Shown: piece by piece, positions 21,723 to 33,942 of the stretch
How the letters are laid out: every line of letters starts with the position of its first letter
Numbering within the stretch: position 1 is the first letter of the stretch
NCBI GenBank assembly: GCA_018806915.1
Contig: JAGKQI010000078.1
Coordinates: 682,001 to 746,000, forward strand
DNA length: 64,000 nucleotides
Origin: Phytophthora colocasiae
Taxonomy: Eukaryota; Oomycota; Peronosporomycetes; Peronosporales; Peronosporaceae
Direction of reading: 5' to 3'
Notes under the pieces: generated by a model
The model's database searches: none
What the model was told of the DNA's origin: nothing
The model's input: only the letters and a program-made list of their open reading frames with translations
Made by a program: the position numbers and the translations under genes

Positions 21723-21977
21723 CCTTCTTATAAAGAAAAGAGGCGAAGGATTTTGAAATGAGGAGGAAGGGGCGTCGGAGTTTTTATAAACGGAATCCCT
21801 GGAACGAAGATGTGACGAAGGTGTGTCAGGTCGTCAAAACTTTTGACTCAAGGTAAACCCTAAGTTCATCCTACCGGTAGGATATGGGTCCTACCGGTAG
21901 ACGATAGAATTCCCACCGGTACCGACGCCAAACAATTCTTCCTCTCATTCCAAAATCCAAAATCCTCTATATGAAGG
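21723..21977. promoter_or_regulatory. shared divergent promoter of the CRN-a2/CRN-b2 pair
   Basis: This is the unit-2 copy of the divergent spacer. The palindrome TCCTACCGGTAGGA lies at 21869-21882 with CTACCGGTAG at about 21891-21900, and CTCATTYCAAAAT-like initiators face outward on both sides. It is nearly identical to 4565-4821. Confidence 0.6.
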
Positions 21978-24765
21978 ATGGAGAACGAGGCGGAACTTTT
22001 GCGTAAAATATCTGAGCTCTATAAGAAGCTCCAAGAAAAAAACAGCGAGGACAAGCTGACTCTGCTTTGCGGCCTGGTTGGAGCTCAAGGGTCCCTGTTT
22101 TCTGTCGAGATTGGTGCGAATAAGATTGTGCACGACTTAAAGAGGGTGATAAGTAACGAGAACAAGTATCAGTTTCCTTCTCGTGAGCTACAGCTCTTCC
22201 TGGCGAAGAATGACGGGGCGTGGATCGAGTCCGACTCCGAAGATGTGGAGAAGCTGATGAAGGGCGGGAAGACTACTCTCGTCGAATCTCTAATACATGA
22301 AGACAAAGAGCTACAGGGGGAGAATCTGATTTCTAAGTGCCTGGAAGACATGGACACTCCGAAAGCGGATCAAATCCACATACTGGTGGTGGTTCCAGAT
22401 ATCCTGACTACCATTGTGGTGAACGAGAGTCGAATTCCAAGTCTCACGGATGAGCTGGCGTATTACCAAAGACTTGGTGTAGAGATCCAGAACAACTGCC
22501 AAGAGTACTGTGGTCCGATTCTCACCAAGATCGACGAAATTTATACCTACAAGGAGGAGCCCTTTGCAGACTCTCTTCAGACAGTTTCTTTTCCCAAACC
22601 TTTCATCTGCGTGGAAGGGTCATCTGGAATGGAAATCGCAACTAGCGTTTGCTTTAGGAGGCGACGGAAGCACACGACCTTGGTTTTATTGGCCTCTTCA
22701 TTGTTTACAGGGCCAGAATCAGCACGTCTACGAGAACTTCTTATCGATTGCGAAGGCCTTCAACTCTGTCGTTGAGAAGGATGAGCTGTATACCCCTACA
22801 GAAGAAGTGGTTTTGTCCTGCAATTCCGATTTTTACGCGAATAAAGAACTGTGGACGTATGGTTTCATTATCGAACTGTTGGAGTACTGTTCCCGTGCTA
22901 ACGTTGGCGCGCAGATGATCCGCGTTGAAAAGAAAACGTTCAGAGTGGCTAAGCGTGATCGGGAAGCTGTCAAAGCTGTGCTTTCTCAAATGGAGAAAGA
23001 TGGCAAAGTGTTACCATTCTTCATTCTGGATGAAATGCCGCCCATCAGCAAAGACGTTTACATAAAGAAAAAAGTGGCATTTCAACGGAATGTCTTTCGC
23101 GCTTGTGGGCTGGTAGTGATTGTAATGGGTACCGACGCCAAGATCTCGAACTTGGTTAGTCAGTCAGTACGCAGTCGCGTAGACCCTCATTGGTGGATGA
23201 GTGTTGTGCCTCGTTTCCCAGCTTATCAATCTATCCCCCTTTCGGATCCGGCGAAGAAAAAAGCATGGGAGAGGACGATAGAATTGTACTCGGCCGTGGA
23301 CCTCATTGCCAAGAATTCTCGTGGTCTGTTTTCTCGGTATTTTGTGGACGCTGTGTCACAATTCGTTCTGGAAGTTGCTGGAAATGAAACATTTCACTTG
23401 GCTGACTTACTAGACTACGCGTTTGAGGATGTAAATGCCAAGGTTCAAAGTGCGAAAAAATTTATGAGCACTCCGGGTGGGAGATCCGCACAGTTGAGGG
23501 CACTATCGTACACCAATGCCGAGACTAAAGTTACTGATTTCAAGATTCTTGATGGGTGCGTTCTATCAGGACGTTCAGTGCCGTCAGCACATCCAGCGAC
23601 TGGTGGTGGCAACCCGCGTAAATCTCCTGGTAAAATGCTTCCAGGTACTAGTGGTGGCAGCAAGAGTAAACGTCCTAGTAAGAAGCGCCCAGCTTCCAGT
23701 GATGACAGCACGGATAAACGTCCGGCGAAAAGGTTGAACGTGGGGATTGCGTACATGAAAATGCATTTTGCAAACTTGGCCGACGAAGATATTACTGATG
23801 TGGATGTATCAAGGCGCAGCCTTCAGTATAGAAAGGCAATAACCCCTTGGAGGCCAGCCTGTCGATTTCCAGTGGTTGAGGAAGATGTGCTGCTGTACCT
23901 GGCAGTGCTTGGTGGGAAGCGGTCAGCGTATTACGACTCCGACGATGATAAAGAATATTCAACAGCTTTCATTTTTGAAGAGTATCGCTCAGGAATGGGC
24001 TCTCCCTCCCATAGTAACACGAATGCTCCTAGTAACGATGGGAACGAACTCGAGAACGCGGTCGCCCATGCGCTTTTCTGTGCTTCGAGAAGAAATGGTG
24101 TGCGAGGAACCACCTTTAACGATTTCTTCTCCGATTTACTGGGTGAATTTCAGCACGAGACCTTCCAACGCGGAGATAACTTTGATGCCAGTGCGTTGTT
24201 GTTGGAGAGATACGCTGGTTTAAAGCAAAAGTTCGCAGGTATGTTGATCCCGTTTTTGGGTCCGCCTAACGCGGAATGGCCGGAATATCTTGTTGGCCTC
24301 AACGGTGACGGTCACAATGCCTGCAACTTCGGTCATCTTTTTCGCGCTCAGAACTTCGAGAGATTGGATTGTTACGTGACGGCTCCTAGGCTCCAGGATG
24401 GGAAAGTCATCAATGGCGAACCACTATTCGTTTGCGAATGCAAGAACTACCGGGAAGGACTGGGGAGTGGCACGATGGCAACAATCATTGATGGTTTCAA
24501 TGCGAAGTATTCAGGCCGTGCAAGGAAAGATGATACGCGAAAGCCAAAGTGGCATAACTGGGATCTTGCGCTCGTGTTTTGCAAGGAACTCCGAAATTTC
24601 AAAACGAAGGAGGATACGAAGGAGGACAAGGTCCAAGAGAGAATTGCTAGTTGGAAGGAGGAGGGTATTGGAATTGTCACAGTCAGATGCAGTACGGAAG
24701 CTGTGGAATGGATTATCGAACCAGACGATAGGAAAAAAATAGTTGTTGTTCTTCAAACAGGTTGA
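21978..24765 (+). pseudogene. CRN-b2: Crinkler-type effector gene, Walker A destroyed by a 2-base deletion
   Basis: The start ATG is at 21978. The header with LQLFLAK and HILVVVP is intact for about 217 codons. At 22630-22633 two G are missing compared with CRN-b1, which removes the GKS of the P-loop and shifts the frame. The remaining 2.1 kb is open in the new frame down to 24765 and carries FFILDEM, the triple basic repeat, KRPAKRLNV and the nuclease-like LDCYV...CECK. CRN-b3 has the same deletion, so it predates the unit 2/3 duplication or arose by conversion. Confidence 0.85.
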
Positions 24766-24838
24766 GAGGAAGAAGCTTCTGCTGTATGGGAAGAAGAAAG
24801 TAGTTGATTACCTTTTAGCGGACAGCTGTCTTGCAGAA

Positions 24839-27655
24839 CTATACTACTACGTTTATAGAAAGTGTGCTGGTTTCTCGCCAGTGAGTATCCCGCACGAACT
24901 GTTCCAGTAAATTCGAGGTTTTCCTCCCACCAGGAGGTCTAGGCGTGCGTAAATTCGTCAGGTATTTCCTATTGCTGTCCATTAACGCAATCTCCTGCAA
25001 GTTGCGATGTAATTGCGAGCGGCTTTCAACCGATAACCTCAGTAGTAGATCCTTAGACGATAAAAACAACAGCTCAGCAGTAGCGACCGACACTAACGCT
25101 GCTTTTGCACACGCGACGCCACAAATCGCCTTTGTTTCCTGTCGAGATTGACGAGGAGGAACCCACGCGGAAGAGATACAGACACATTCACCACGACGTA
25201 CAGCCATCGCCACTGGTTCCGGCTTGGAAGTCCCTTTGCCAGTGCCAATACAGTTGATCGCGACACTTGTTCGTCGGCCATTGCTGACCTTTTTGGATCG
25301 AGATTTTATCATCCGTAACAGCTCTCTCTGCTTGGATTTCACGTAGTTTTGAGGAAGAAATCCGTGGTAAGCTTCATTGACGCGTAAGAAACTCAGTGGA
25401 TCTCCTGCAGTCTCGAGTTGAATGAAAAAAGCACGAGTACTTTGTGGTTCAGAGAGAGCTCCACTAAGAGAAAAAGAGATGGACATATCTGGAGGAGATT
25501 TTAGTCCACAAGGCGAGAATTGGCAGAGTTCCCCCTCTCGAACGATAAGAAGACCATCGACAGATTGCCCTTCACAACAGACAGCTTTCGAGCCGATGAC
25601 TTTGATAAATGAGGCCTCATAAAACATTGTAAGAGAAAAAAAACGATCCAGAAGCAAGAATTATGAACGTACTCGGCAGGCAACTTTGCCAATATCGGCT
25701 TCGGATATACCATGAAAGGCTGGAGTCATAATTAAGAATCTAGCGGCACGCTTTCGCTGGAAATGAAGAATTCAAGGTCAGTTTTAGTGGATAATGATTA
25801 TAATATCCAAGTCTCACCTCTGCTTCACGTTGAGCATGTTCAACTTGACTCCAATGATACCACGAAAGAGCTCCGACCATAGAAGATGTCACTGTTACAG
25901 CTGAGTACGTTCTACAAGACACACACGTAAGTTTTTAATTACCTTTGAAGGGATCAAATACGATACAGAGTAAAAAATTCCACCTTTGAGTTCTTGTAAA
26001 TCTCCCTTGATGGCCGAAAACGTCTCCATGTTCGAGTTCACAAAGCTCCAATTGCGACTGTTTCCAGTTTACACTGATTGTATTCAGTCGCGTCTGCCAG
26101 GGTGACTCCCAATTCTTTTCCTGTTCACATTTGTCGTTTTCCTGTACGTTATTGACCTCTTCTTGCTGTTTTGACTGAAACATTCTCCCTGCAGTCTTGG
26201 AAATAGCCACTCTGCCTTGAAAAATAAAGTAACTCGTGTGGTCATTCGTATCTTCTTCATCTTCATCCTCCATAAAGATTGGCGTTCGAGCTGGGAGAGC
26301 ATCTTCGGGACTTAAAATGAGTTCACGACACAGAAGTTCACACACTTTCGGATGTAGAACAGCACAAACGGAGAATCGTTTCTGCATGAAATCAGCCAGC
26401 AACTGCAGATCACTGTCGCTTCTCTCAACTGGTGGGAGTCTACCAATTTCTGAAATCCGTTGAAGAGTCCAAACTGTCAGTGCATCTTCAGCTTCTGAGC
26501 TTTCTGGGTCTTCCCAGTCCTGACCAGGTGGCTCAATATCAAATTCCTTCAGTTCTTCCTCTTCTTTCTCAACTTGAGGAGCTGATTTCTTCGGAGAAGC
26601 TGCGCGCTGAACAGTTTGATACAGCGATTCGGCTGTGTACATGTACAGTGATCTGTCGTCTGTTAAAGTTGTAGGACATTCCACTCCCGCATTCTTTTGT
26701 ACCATAACGTAATCTTTCGCTGCTTTCTCAAAGTCACCACTCTTTCGATATGCTGCTGCTCGTTGTCGGTAAAATACAACTGCATTTGACCCTGGACTCG
26801 ATAAATTTCCTGCACTGGAATCTCCTTTACTCGTTTCAATCGCTCGTGTAAAATACTCGATTGCTTTGGATATTTTCTCAAACCGCATACACAAATTGCC
26901 CATATTATAATACGCGAAAGCGTGTTGCCCCCCTGCAAGTTTCAAAACTTGTTTGTACGTTGACAACGCGGCATTAAATTGACCAGTTCGTTCCAGACAA
27001 ACAGCTAAATGGAATTTCGCCTCGATCTCACTGGGTCTTGCAGTGGATAAACTCTTGTAAAACTTGATAGCTTGATCATATTCGCCGTTAGCTCGTGCTT
27101 GAAAAGCTTTCACTCGAAGACGTTCCGTAGCGTTCATGGTAGAAATTGCTCGAGCCCTGGATAAAAGCTCAAGCGTTTTGCTTTCTACTCCTTCTCTACT
27201 CCTTCCACGACCAAGTTGACCTCGAGGCTCTACACTTCTCCCAATAAGTGGATTCACATACTGTTCCTGGTTTCCTTCTCGTTTAACAGCTTCTTGTATC
27301 GCTACAACGGCTGTTCTTGGTGTAAGAACTTCCATTTGCTCATGACGAAGTTGACTCTTGATTCTTCGACCAGTAGCAGGTCGTTTCGGTAGTTTTGTAG
27401 GTTCCGATGAAGTTGCTCGAGCTGTAGACGGTCTGGAAGGTAGAAGAATACTTCGATGTTGACGACAATCGATAGACGTCAAGAAGGCCCATTGAGCTGT
27501 AGCTGGGTAGGATAATTCCTGACGAAGTTTACGATGAGGTGCTGACGATCCACGCCGTGGATTCCACGGGTAGTTCCTATTCTACTTCCGTCACTGTAAG
27601 TTATCGCTGATACGATCGTCCTCGGTGATTCAGAAGCTAATGGAGGTCCGTACAT
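24839..27655 (-). CDS. T3: TPR plus two cyclic-nucleotide-binding-like domains, most complete copy
   Basis: The family start codon is at 27655. A 14-bp insertion near 27552-27566 shifts the first 35 or so codons, and an in-frame ATG at 27335 (MEVLTPRTAV) could serve instead. Exon 1 holds Ser/Arg-rich sequence, three or more TPR-like repeats, an acidic linker and the first part of a cyclic-nucleotide-binding-like domain (FIFQGRVAIS ... LEHGDVFGHQ). Introns: 1 ends at 25912 (31 or 72 nt, two possible donors), 2 is 25817-25757 (61 nt, GTGAGA...TTCCAG), 3 is 25672-25616 (57 nt). Exons 2-3 finish domain one (YSAVTVTSSMVGALS) and start domain two; exon 4 has VCCEGQSVDGLLIVREGE. Unknown protein; a signalling or flagellar scaffold role is a guess. 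Confidence 0.75.
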
Positions 27656-28170
27656 CGTAGGAAGCGTTTATTTTCTTTGAAAAACTAAACTACTATCTCA
27701 CTATTCTTGGGTCCTCCAAAACTTACAGAATTATCCAAAGAGAATGAAATGGTTTCCATCTTAATAGAAGATTCCGATGATGAGCTGGAGAATGAAAAAC
27801 AGGCGATATACCTGTTTTGTCTTTCGTGAAAAACAGGCGATACACGTATCCGTGGAACTTGCGGTCTGCTTACTTGTATTTTTAAGTCTCCCATCCAGCA
27901 CAACTACCAGTATTCTTGATTTTTGTTCCACCGGTCATTCAAAAAGAAAGTATTTATTTGAGTTTTCAATTGCGCCACATTTCTTCTTCAGCCAAACTTA
28001 ATTGAAACCTTAAACGCGATCACTGCTGTCTATCCATTAAAAAAAAGTCGTTTGAAACCGTCCGATGGACGTTCTCAAAGCCTTTGAGTCAAAGGTGATG
28101 ACGTGTTAGTTTCGTTGGAGACATACGCATCCCCACCATAACTGCCAGAGCAGGGTCACAGCAGAAATAT
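27656..28170. other. spacer between T3 and CRN-a3, with an empty piggyBac site
   Basis: This non-coding spacer holds the single TTAA (27761-27764) that is filled in unit 2, a hairpin with 8-bp arms AAAACAGG/CCTGTTTT (27796-27818), and an AT-rich stretch leading to the CRN-a3 3' end. No gene is seen. Confidence 0.65.
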
Positions 28171-30824
28171 TCAAGAAAGCACAGTCCCTATCTGAAGCAC
28201 AATTGCCAATTGCTCACCAGCTACAGGGTCGACAATCCAGTTTACCAACCCAGTGTTGCAATCGACCGTGACGATACCAAGACCAGACGACTTCCAACCA
28301 CTTATGCTATCCTGCTGAAAATGAGTGAGCTTTTGGCAAAAGACGACTGCAAGATCCCACTTTTTCCACTTTAGCTTTCGCTGACCACCCTCTTTTTCAG
28401 GCTCTGTACACTCACAATTCAAACCCTCGATGATTTTCTTCAGCGCACCACTGTCAAGTTTCATCTCCCAATGTTTATATTCACAAATGAACAGTGGATT
28501 GGTATCTCCAGGGACCATCACGTAACAATCCAATCTCTCGAAGTTCTGAGTGCGAAAAAGATGACCGAAGTTGCAGGCATTGTGACCGTCACCGTTGAGG
28601 CCAACAAGATATTCCGGCCATTCCGCGTTAGGCGGACCCAAAAACGGGATCGACATACCTGCGAACTTTTGCTTTAAACCAGCGTATCTCTCCAACAACA
28701 ACGCACTGGCATCAAAGTTGTATACACTCTGGAACGTCTCGTGCTGAAATTCACCCAGTAAGTCGGAGAAGAAATCGTTAAAGGTGGTTCCTCGCACACC
28801 ATTTCTTCTCGAAGCACAGAAAAGCGCATGGGCGACCGCGTTCTCGAGTTCATTCCCATCGTTATTAGCAGCGTTCGTGTTACTATGGGAGGGAGAGCCT
28901 ATTCCTGAGCGATACTCTTCAAAAATGAAAGCTGTTGAATATTCTTTATCATCGACAGAGTCGTAATACGCTGACCGCATCCCACCAAGCACTGCCAGGT
29001 ACAGCAGCACATCCTTCTCCACGGCTGAAATCGACAGGCTGTCCTCCAAGGGGTTGTTGTCTTTCTATACCGAAGGCTGCGCTTTGATACATCCACATCA
29101 GTAATATCTTGGTCGTCCAAGTTTGCAAAATGGCGATCCATGCCCGTAACCTCCACTTTTAATCTTTTCGCGGGACGTTTATCCGTGCTGTCATCACTGG
29201 AAGCTGGGCGTTTCTGACCAGAAAGTTCACTCATGCTGTCACCACCAGTAGCTGGATGCGTTCTATCAGGACTTTCAGTGCCGTAAACACATCCATCAAG
29301 AATCTTAAAATCAATAGCTTCACTGTTGGCATTGGCGTACGATAATGCCTTCATCTGTGCATGTCTCCCATGCGGAGTGCACATGAAACCTTTCACCATC
29401 AGAAGCTTGGCATGTATAGCCTCGAACGCATTGTCTAGCAAGTCGGCCAACTCGAATGTTTCGTTTCCAGCAACTTCCAGAACGAATTGTGACACAGCGT
29501 CCACGAAATACCGAGAAAACAAACCACGAGAATTCTTGGCAATGAGGTCCACGACCGAGTACAATTCTATCGCCCTCTCCCATGCTTTTTGCTTCGCCGG
29601 ATCCGAAAGGGGGATAGATTGGTAAGCTGGGAAATGAGGCACAACACTCATCCACCAATGAGCGTCCGTACGACTGAGTTCTGACCGACTAACCAAGTTC
29701 GAGATCTTGGCGTCGGTACCCATAGCAACCACGACCAGCCCACAAGCACGAAATACATTCAGTTGAAACGCTGATAATCTCTCCCTGGTTGGCGTCATTT
29801 CATCCAGAATGAAGAACGGTAACACTTTTCCATCTTTCTCTATTTGACAAAGCACAGCTTTGACAGCTTCCCGATCACGCTTGGCTACTCTGAACGTTTT
29901 GTTTGCAACGCGGATCATCTGGGCGCCAACGTTGGCACGGGAACAGTACTCCAACAGTTCGATAATGAAGCCATACGTCCACAGTTCCTTCTTCACGTAA
30001 ATATCGGAATTGCAGGACAAAACCTCTTCTTCTTCAGGGTTATCCACGTCATCCTTCTTGACCATCGAGCCGAAGGCATCCGCAATCGATGAGAAGTTTT
30101 TGTAAATCTTTTGGCAATCAATTCCGGTGGCACCAAGAGGCCAATAAAACCATGGTCGTTGTTTGCGTCCTTCACCCCCCAAAGCAAACGCCAGCTGCGT
30201 CTTCCCCATTCCAGATGACCCCCCAACATAGATAAAAGGTTTTGGATGTGGCTCCTTATAAATTTCGTCGATCTTGGTGAGAATCGGACCACAGTACTCT
30301 TGGCAGTTGTTCTGGATCTCTACACCAAGTCTTTGGTAATACGCCAGTTCATCCGTGAGACTTGGAATTCGACTCTCGTGCACCACAATGGTAGTCAGGA
30401 TACCTGGAACCACCACGAGTATGTGGATTTGTTTCGCTTTCGGAGTGTCCATGCCTTCCAGGCACTTAGAAATCAGACTCTCCCCCCGTAGCTCTTTGTC
30501 TTCATGTATTAGAGATTCGACGAGAGTAGTCTTCCCGCCCTTCTTCAGCTGCTTCACATCTTCGGAGTCAGACTCGATCCACGCCCCGTCATTCTTCGCC
30601 AGGAAGAGCTGTAGCTCACGAGAAGGAAACTGATACTTGTTCTCGTTACTTATCACCCTCTTTAAGTCGTGCACAATCTTATTCGCACCAATCTCGACAG
30701 AAAACAGGGACCCTTGAGCTCCAACCAGGCCGCAAAGCAGAGTCAGCTTGTCCTCGCTGTTTTTTTCTTGGAGCTTCTTATAGAGCTCAGATATTTTACG
30801 CAAAAGTTCCGCCTCGTTCTCCAT
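28171..30824 (-). pseudogene. CRN-a3: Crinkler-type effector gene with one late frameshift
   Basis: The start ATG is at 30824. The frame is open for about 600 meaningful codons through the helical extension, LQLFLAK, HILVVVP, P-loop GSSGMGKT, FFILDEM and KRPAKRLKV. One G is missing near 29026 relative to CRN-a1 and CRN-a2, so the frame shifts and ends at 28899. The nuclease-like C-terminus (LDCYV...CEYK) continues in another frame to 28171. As it stands the copy would give an NTPase protein without nuclease. The Glu run after the NTPase loop is one Glu shorter than in a1 and a2 (trinucleotide loss). Confidence 0.85.
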
Positions 30825-31082
30825 CCTTCTTATAAAGAAAAGAGGCGAAGGATTTTGAAATGAGGGAGGAAGGGGCGTCGGAGTTTTTATAAACGGAATC
30901 CCTGGAACGAAGATGTGACGAAGGTGTGTCAGGTCGTCAAAACTTTTGACTCAAAAGGTAAACCCTAAGTTCATCCTACCGGTAGGATATGGGTCCTACC
31001 GGTAGACGATAGAATTCCCACCGGTACCGACGCCAAACAATTCTTCCTCTCATTCCAAAATCCAAAATCCTCTATATGAAGG
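30825..31082. promoter_or_regulatory. shared divergent promoter of the CRN-a3/CRN-b3 pair
   Basis: This is the unit-3 copy. TCCTACCGGTAGGA lies at 30974-30987, followed by a second CTACCGGTAG about 22 bp later. It has the same initiator-like elements as the other two copies. Confidence 0.6.
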
Positions 31083-33869
31083 ATGGAGAACGAGGCGGAA
31101 CTTTTGCGTAAAATATCTGAGCTCTATAAGAAGCTCCAAGAAAAAAACAGCGAGGACAAGCTGACTCTGCTTTGCGGCCTGGTTGGAGCTCAAGGGTCCC
31201 TGTTTTCTGTCGAGATTGGTGCGAATAAGATTGTGCACGACTTAAAGAGGGTGATAAGTAACGAGAACAAGTATCAGTTTCCTTCTCGTGAGCTACAGCT
31301 CTTCCTGGCGAAGAATGACGGGGCGTGGATCGAGTCCGACTCCGAAGATGTGGAGAAGCTGATGAAGGGCGGGAAGACTACTCTCGTCGAATCTCTAATA
31401 CATGAAGACAAAGAGCTACGGGGGGAGTCTGATTTCTAAGTGCCTGGAAGACATGGACACTCCGAAAGCGGATCAAATCCACATACTGGTGGTGGTTCCA
31501 GATATCCTGACTACGATTGTGGTGAACGAGAGTCGAATTCCAAGTCTCACGGATGAGCTGGCGTATTACCAAAGACTTGGTGTAGAGATCCAGAACAACT
31601 GCCAAGAGTACTGTGGTCCGATTCTCACCAAGATCGACGAAATTTATACCTACAAGGAGGAGCCCTTTGCAGACTCTCTTCAGACAGTTTCTTTTCCCAA
31701 ACCTTTCATCTGCGTGGAAGGGTCATCTGGAATGGAAATCGCAACTAGCGTTTGCTTTAGGAGGCGACGGAAGCACACGACCTTGGTTTTATTGGCCTCT
31801 TCATTGTTTACAGGGCCAGAATCAGCACGTCTACGAGAACTTCTTATCGATTGCGAAGGCCTTCAACTCTGTCGTTGAGAAGGATGAGCTGTATACCCCT
31901 ACAGAAGAAGTGGTTTTGTCCTGCAATTCCGATTTTTACGCGAATAAAGAACTGTGGACGTATGGTTTCATTATCGAACTGTTGGAGTACTGTTCCCGTG
32001 CTAACGTTGGCGCGCAGATGATCCGCGTTGAAAAGAAAACGTTCAGAGTGGCTAAGCGTGATCGGGAAGCTGTCAAAGCTGTGCTTTCTCAAATGGAGAA
32101 AGATGGCAAAGTGTTACCATTCTTCATTCTGGATGAAATGCCGCCCATCAGCAAAGACGTTTACATAAAGAAAAAAGTGGCATTTCAACGGAATGTCTTT
32201 CGCGCTTAATGGGCTGGTAGTGATTGTAATGGGTACCGACGCCAAGATCTCGAACTTGGTTAGTCAGTCAGTACGCAGTCGCGTAGACCCTCATTGGTGG
32301 ATGAGTGTTGTGCCTCGTTTCCCAGCTTATCAATCTATCCCCCTTTCGGATCCGGCGAAGAAAAAAGCATGGGAGAGGACGATAGAATTGTACTCGGCCG
32401 TGGACCTCATTGCCAAGAATTCTCGTGGTCTGTTTTCTCGGTATTTTGTGGACGCTGTGTCACAATTCGTTCTGGAAGTTGCTGGAAATGAAACATTTCA
32501 CTTGGCTGACTTACTAGACTACGCGTTTGAGGATGTAAATGCCAAGGTTCAAAGTGCGAAAAAATTTATGAGCACTCCGGGTGGGAGATCCGCACAGTTG
32601 AGGGCACTATCGTACACCAATGCCGAGACTAAAGTTACTGATTTCAAGATTCTTGATGGGTGCGTTCTATCAGGACGTTCAGTGCCGTCAGCACATCCAG
32701 CGACTGGTGGTGGCAACCCGCGTAAATCTCCTGGTAAAATGCTTCCAGGTACTAGTGGTGGCAGCAAGAGTAAACGTCCTAGTAAGAAGCGCCCAGCTTC
32801 CAGTGATGACAGCACGGATAAACGTCCGGCGAAAAGGTTGAACGTGGGGATTGCGTACATGAAAATGCATTTTGCAAACTTGGCCGACGAAGATATTACT
32901 GATGTGGATGTATCAAGGCGCAGCCTTCAGTATAGAAAGGCAATAACCCCTTGGAGGCCAGCCTGTCGATTTCCAGTGGTTGAGGAAGATGTGCTGCTGT
33001 ACCTGGCAGTGCTTGGTGGGAAGCGGTCAGCGTATTACGACTCCGACGATGATAAAGAATATTCAACAGCTTTCATTTTTGAAGAGTATCGCTCAGGAAT
33101 GGGCTCTCCCTCCCATAGTAACACGAATGCTCCTAGTAACGATGGGAACGAACTCGAGAACGCGGTCGCCCATGCGCTTTTCTGTGCTTCGAGAAGAAAT
33201 GGTGTGCGAGGAACCACCTTTAACGATTTCTTCTCCGATTTACTGGGTGAATTTCAGCACGAGACGTTCCAAAGAGTAGATAACTTTGATGCCAGTGCGT
33301 TGTTGTTGGAGAGATACGCTGGTTTAAAGCAAAAGTTCGCAGGTATGTTGATCCCGTTTTTGGGTCCGCCTAACGCGGAATGGCCGGAATATCTTGTTGG
33401 CCTCAACGGTGACGGTCACAATGCCTGCAACTTCGGTCATCTTTTTCGCGCTCAGAACTTCGAGAGATTGGATTGTTACGTGACGGCTCCTAGGCTCCAG
33501 GATGGGAAAGTCATCAATGGCGAACCACTATTCGTTTGCGAATGCAAGAACTACCGGGAAGGACTGGGGAGTGGCACGATGGCAACAATCATTGATGGTT
33601 TCAATGCGAAGTATTCAGGCCGTGCAAGGAAAGATGATACGCGAAAGCCAAAGTGGCATAACTGGGATCTTGCGCTCGTGTTTTGTAAGGAACTCCGAAA
33701 TTTCAAAACGAAGGAGGATACGAAGGAGGACAAGGTCCAAGAGAGAATTGCTAGTTGGAAGGAGGAGGGTATTGGAATTGTCACAGTCAGATGCAGTACG
33801 GAAGCTGTGGAATGGATTATCGAACCAGACGATAGGAAAAAAATAGTTGTTGTTCTTCAAACAGGTTGA
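31083..33869 (+). pseudogene. CRN-b3: Crinkler-type effector gene, several breaks
   Basis: The start ATG is at 31083. Compared with CRN-b1 it lacks 2 bases near 31425, just after the header, and lacks the same 2 G of the P-loop as CRN-b2 (near 31734). It also has a TAA created by a local change near 32208, after the Walker B region. From 32221 to 33869 the frame is open and carries the basic triple repeat, KRPAKRLNV and the nuclease-like LDCYV...CECK. It is the most damaged of the CRN-b copies. Confidence 0.85.
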
Positions 33870-33942
33870 GAGGAAGAAGCTTCTGCTGTATGGGAAGAAG
33901 AAAGTAGTTGATTACCTTTTAGCGGACAGCTGTCTTGCAGAA

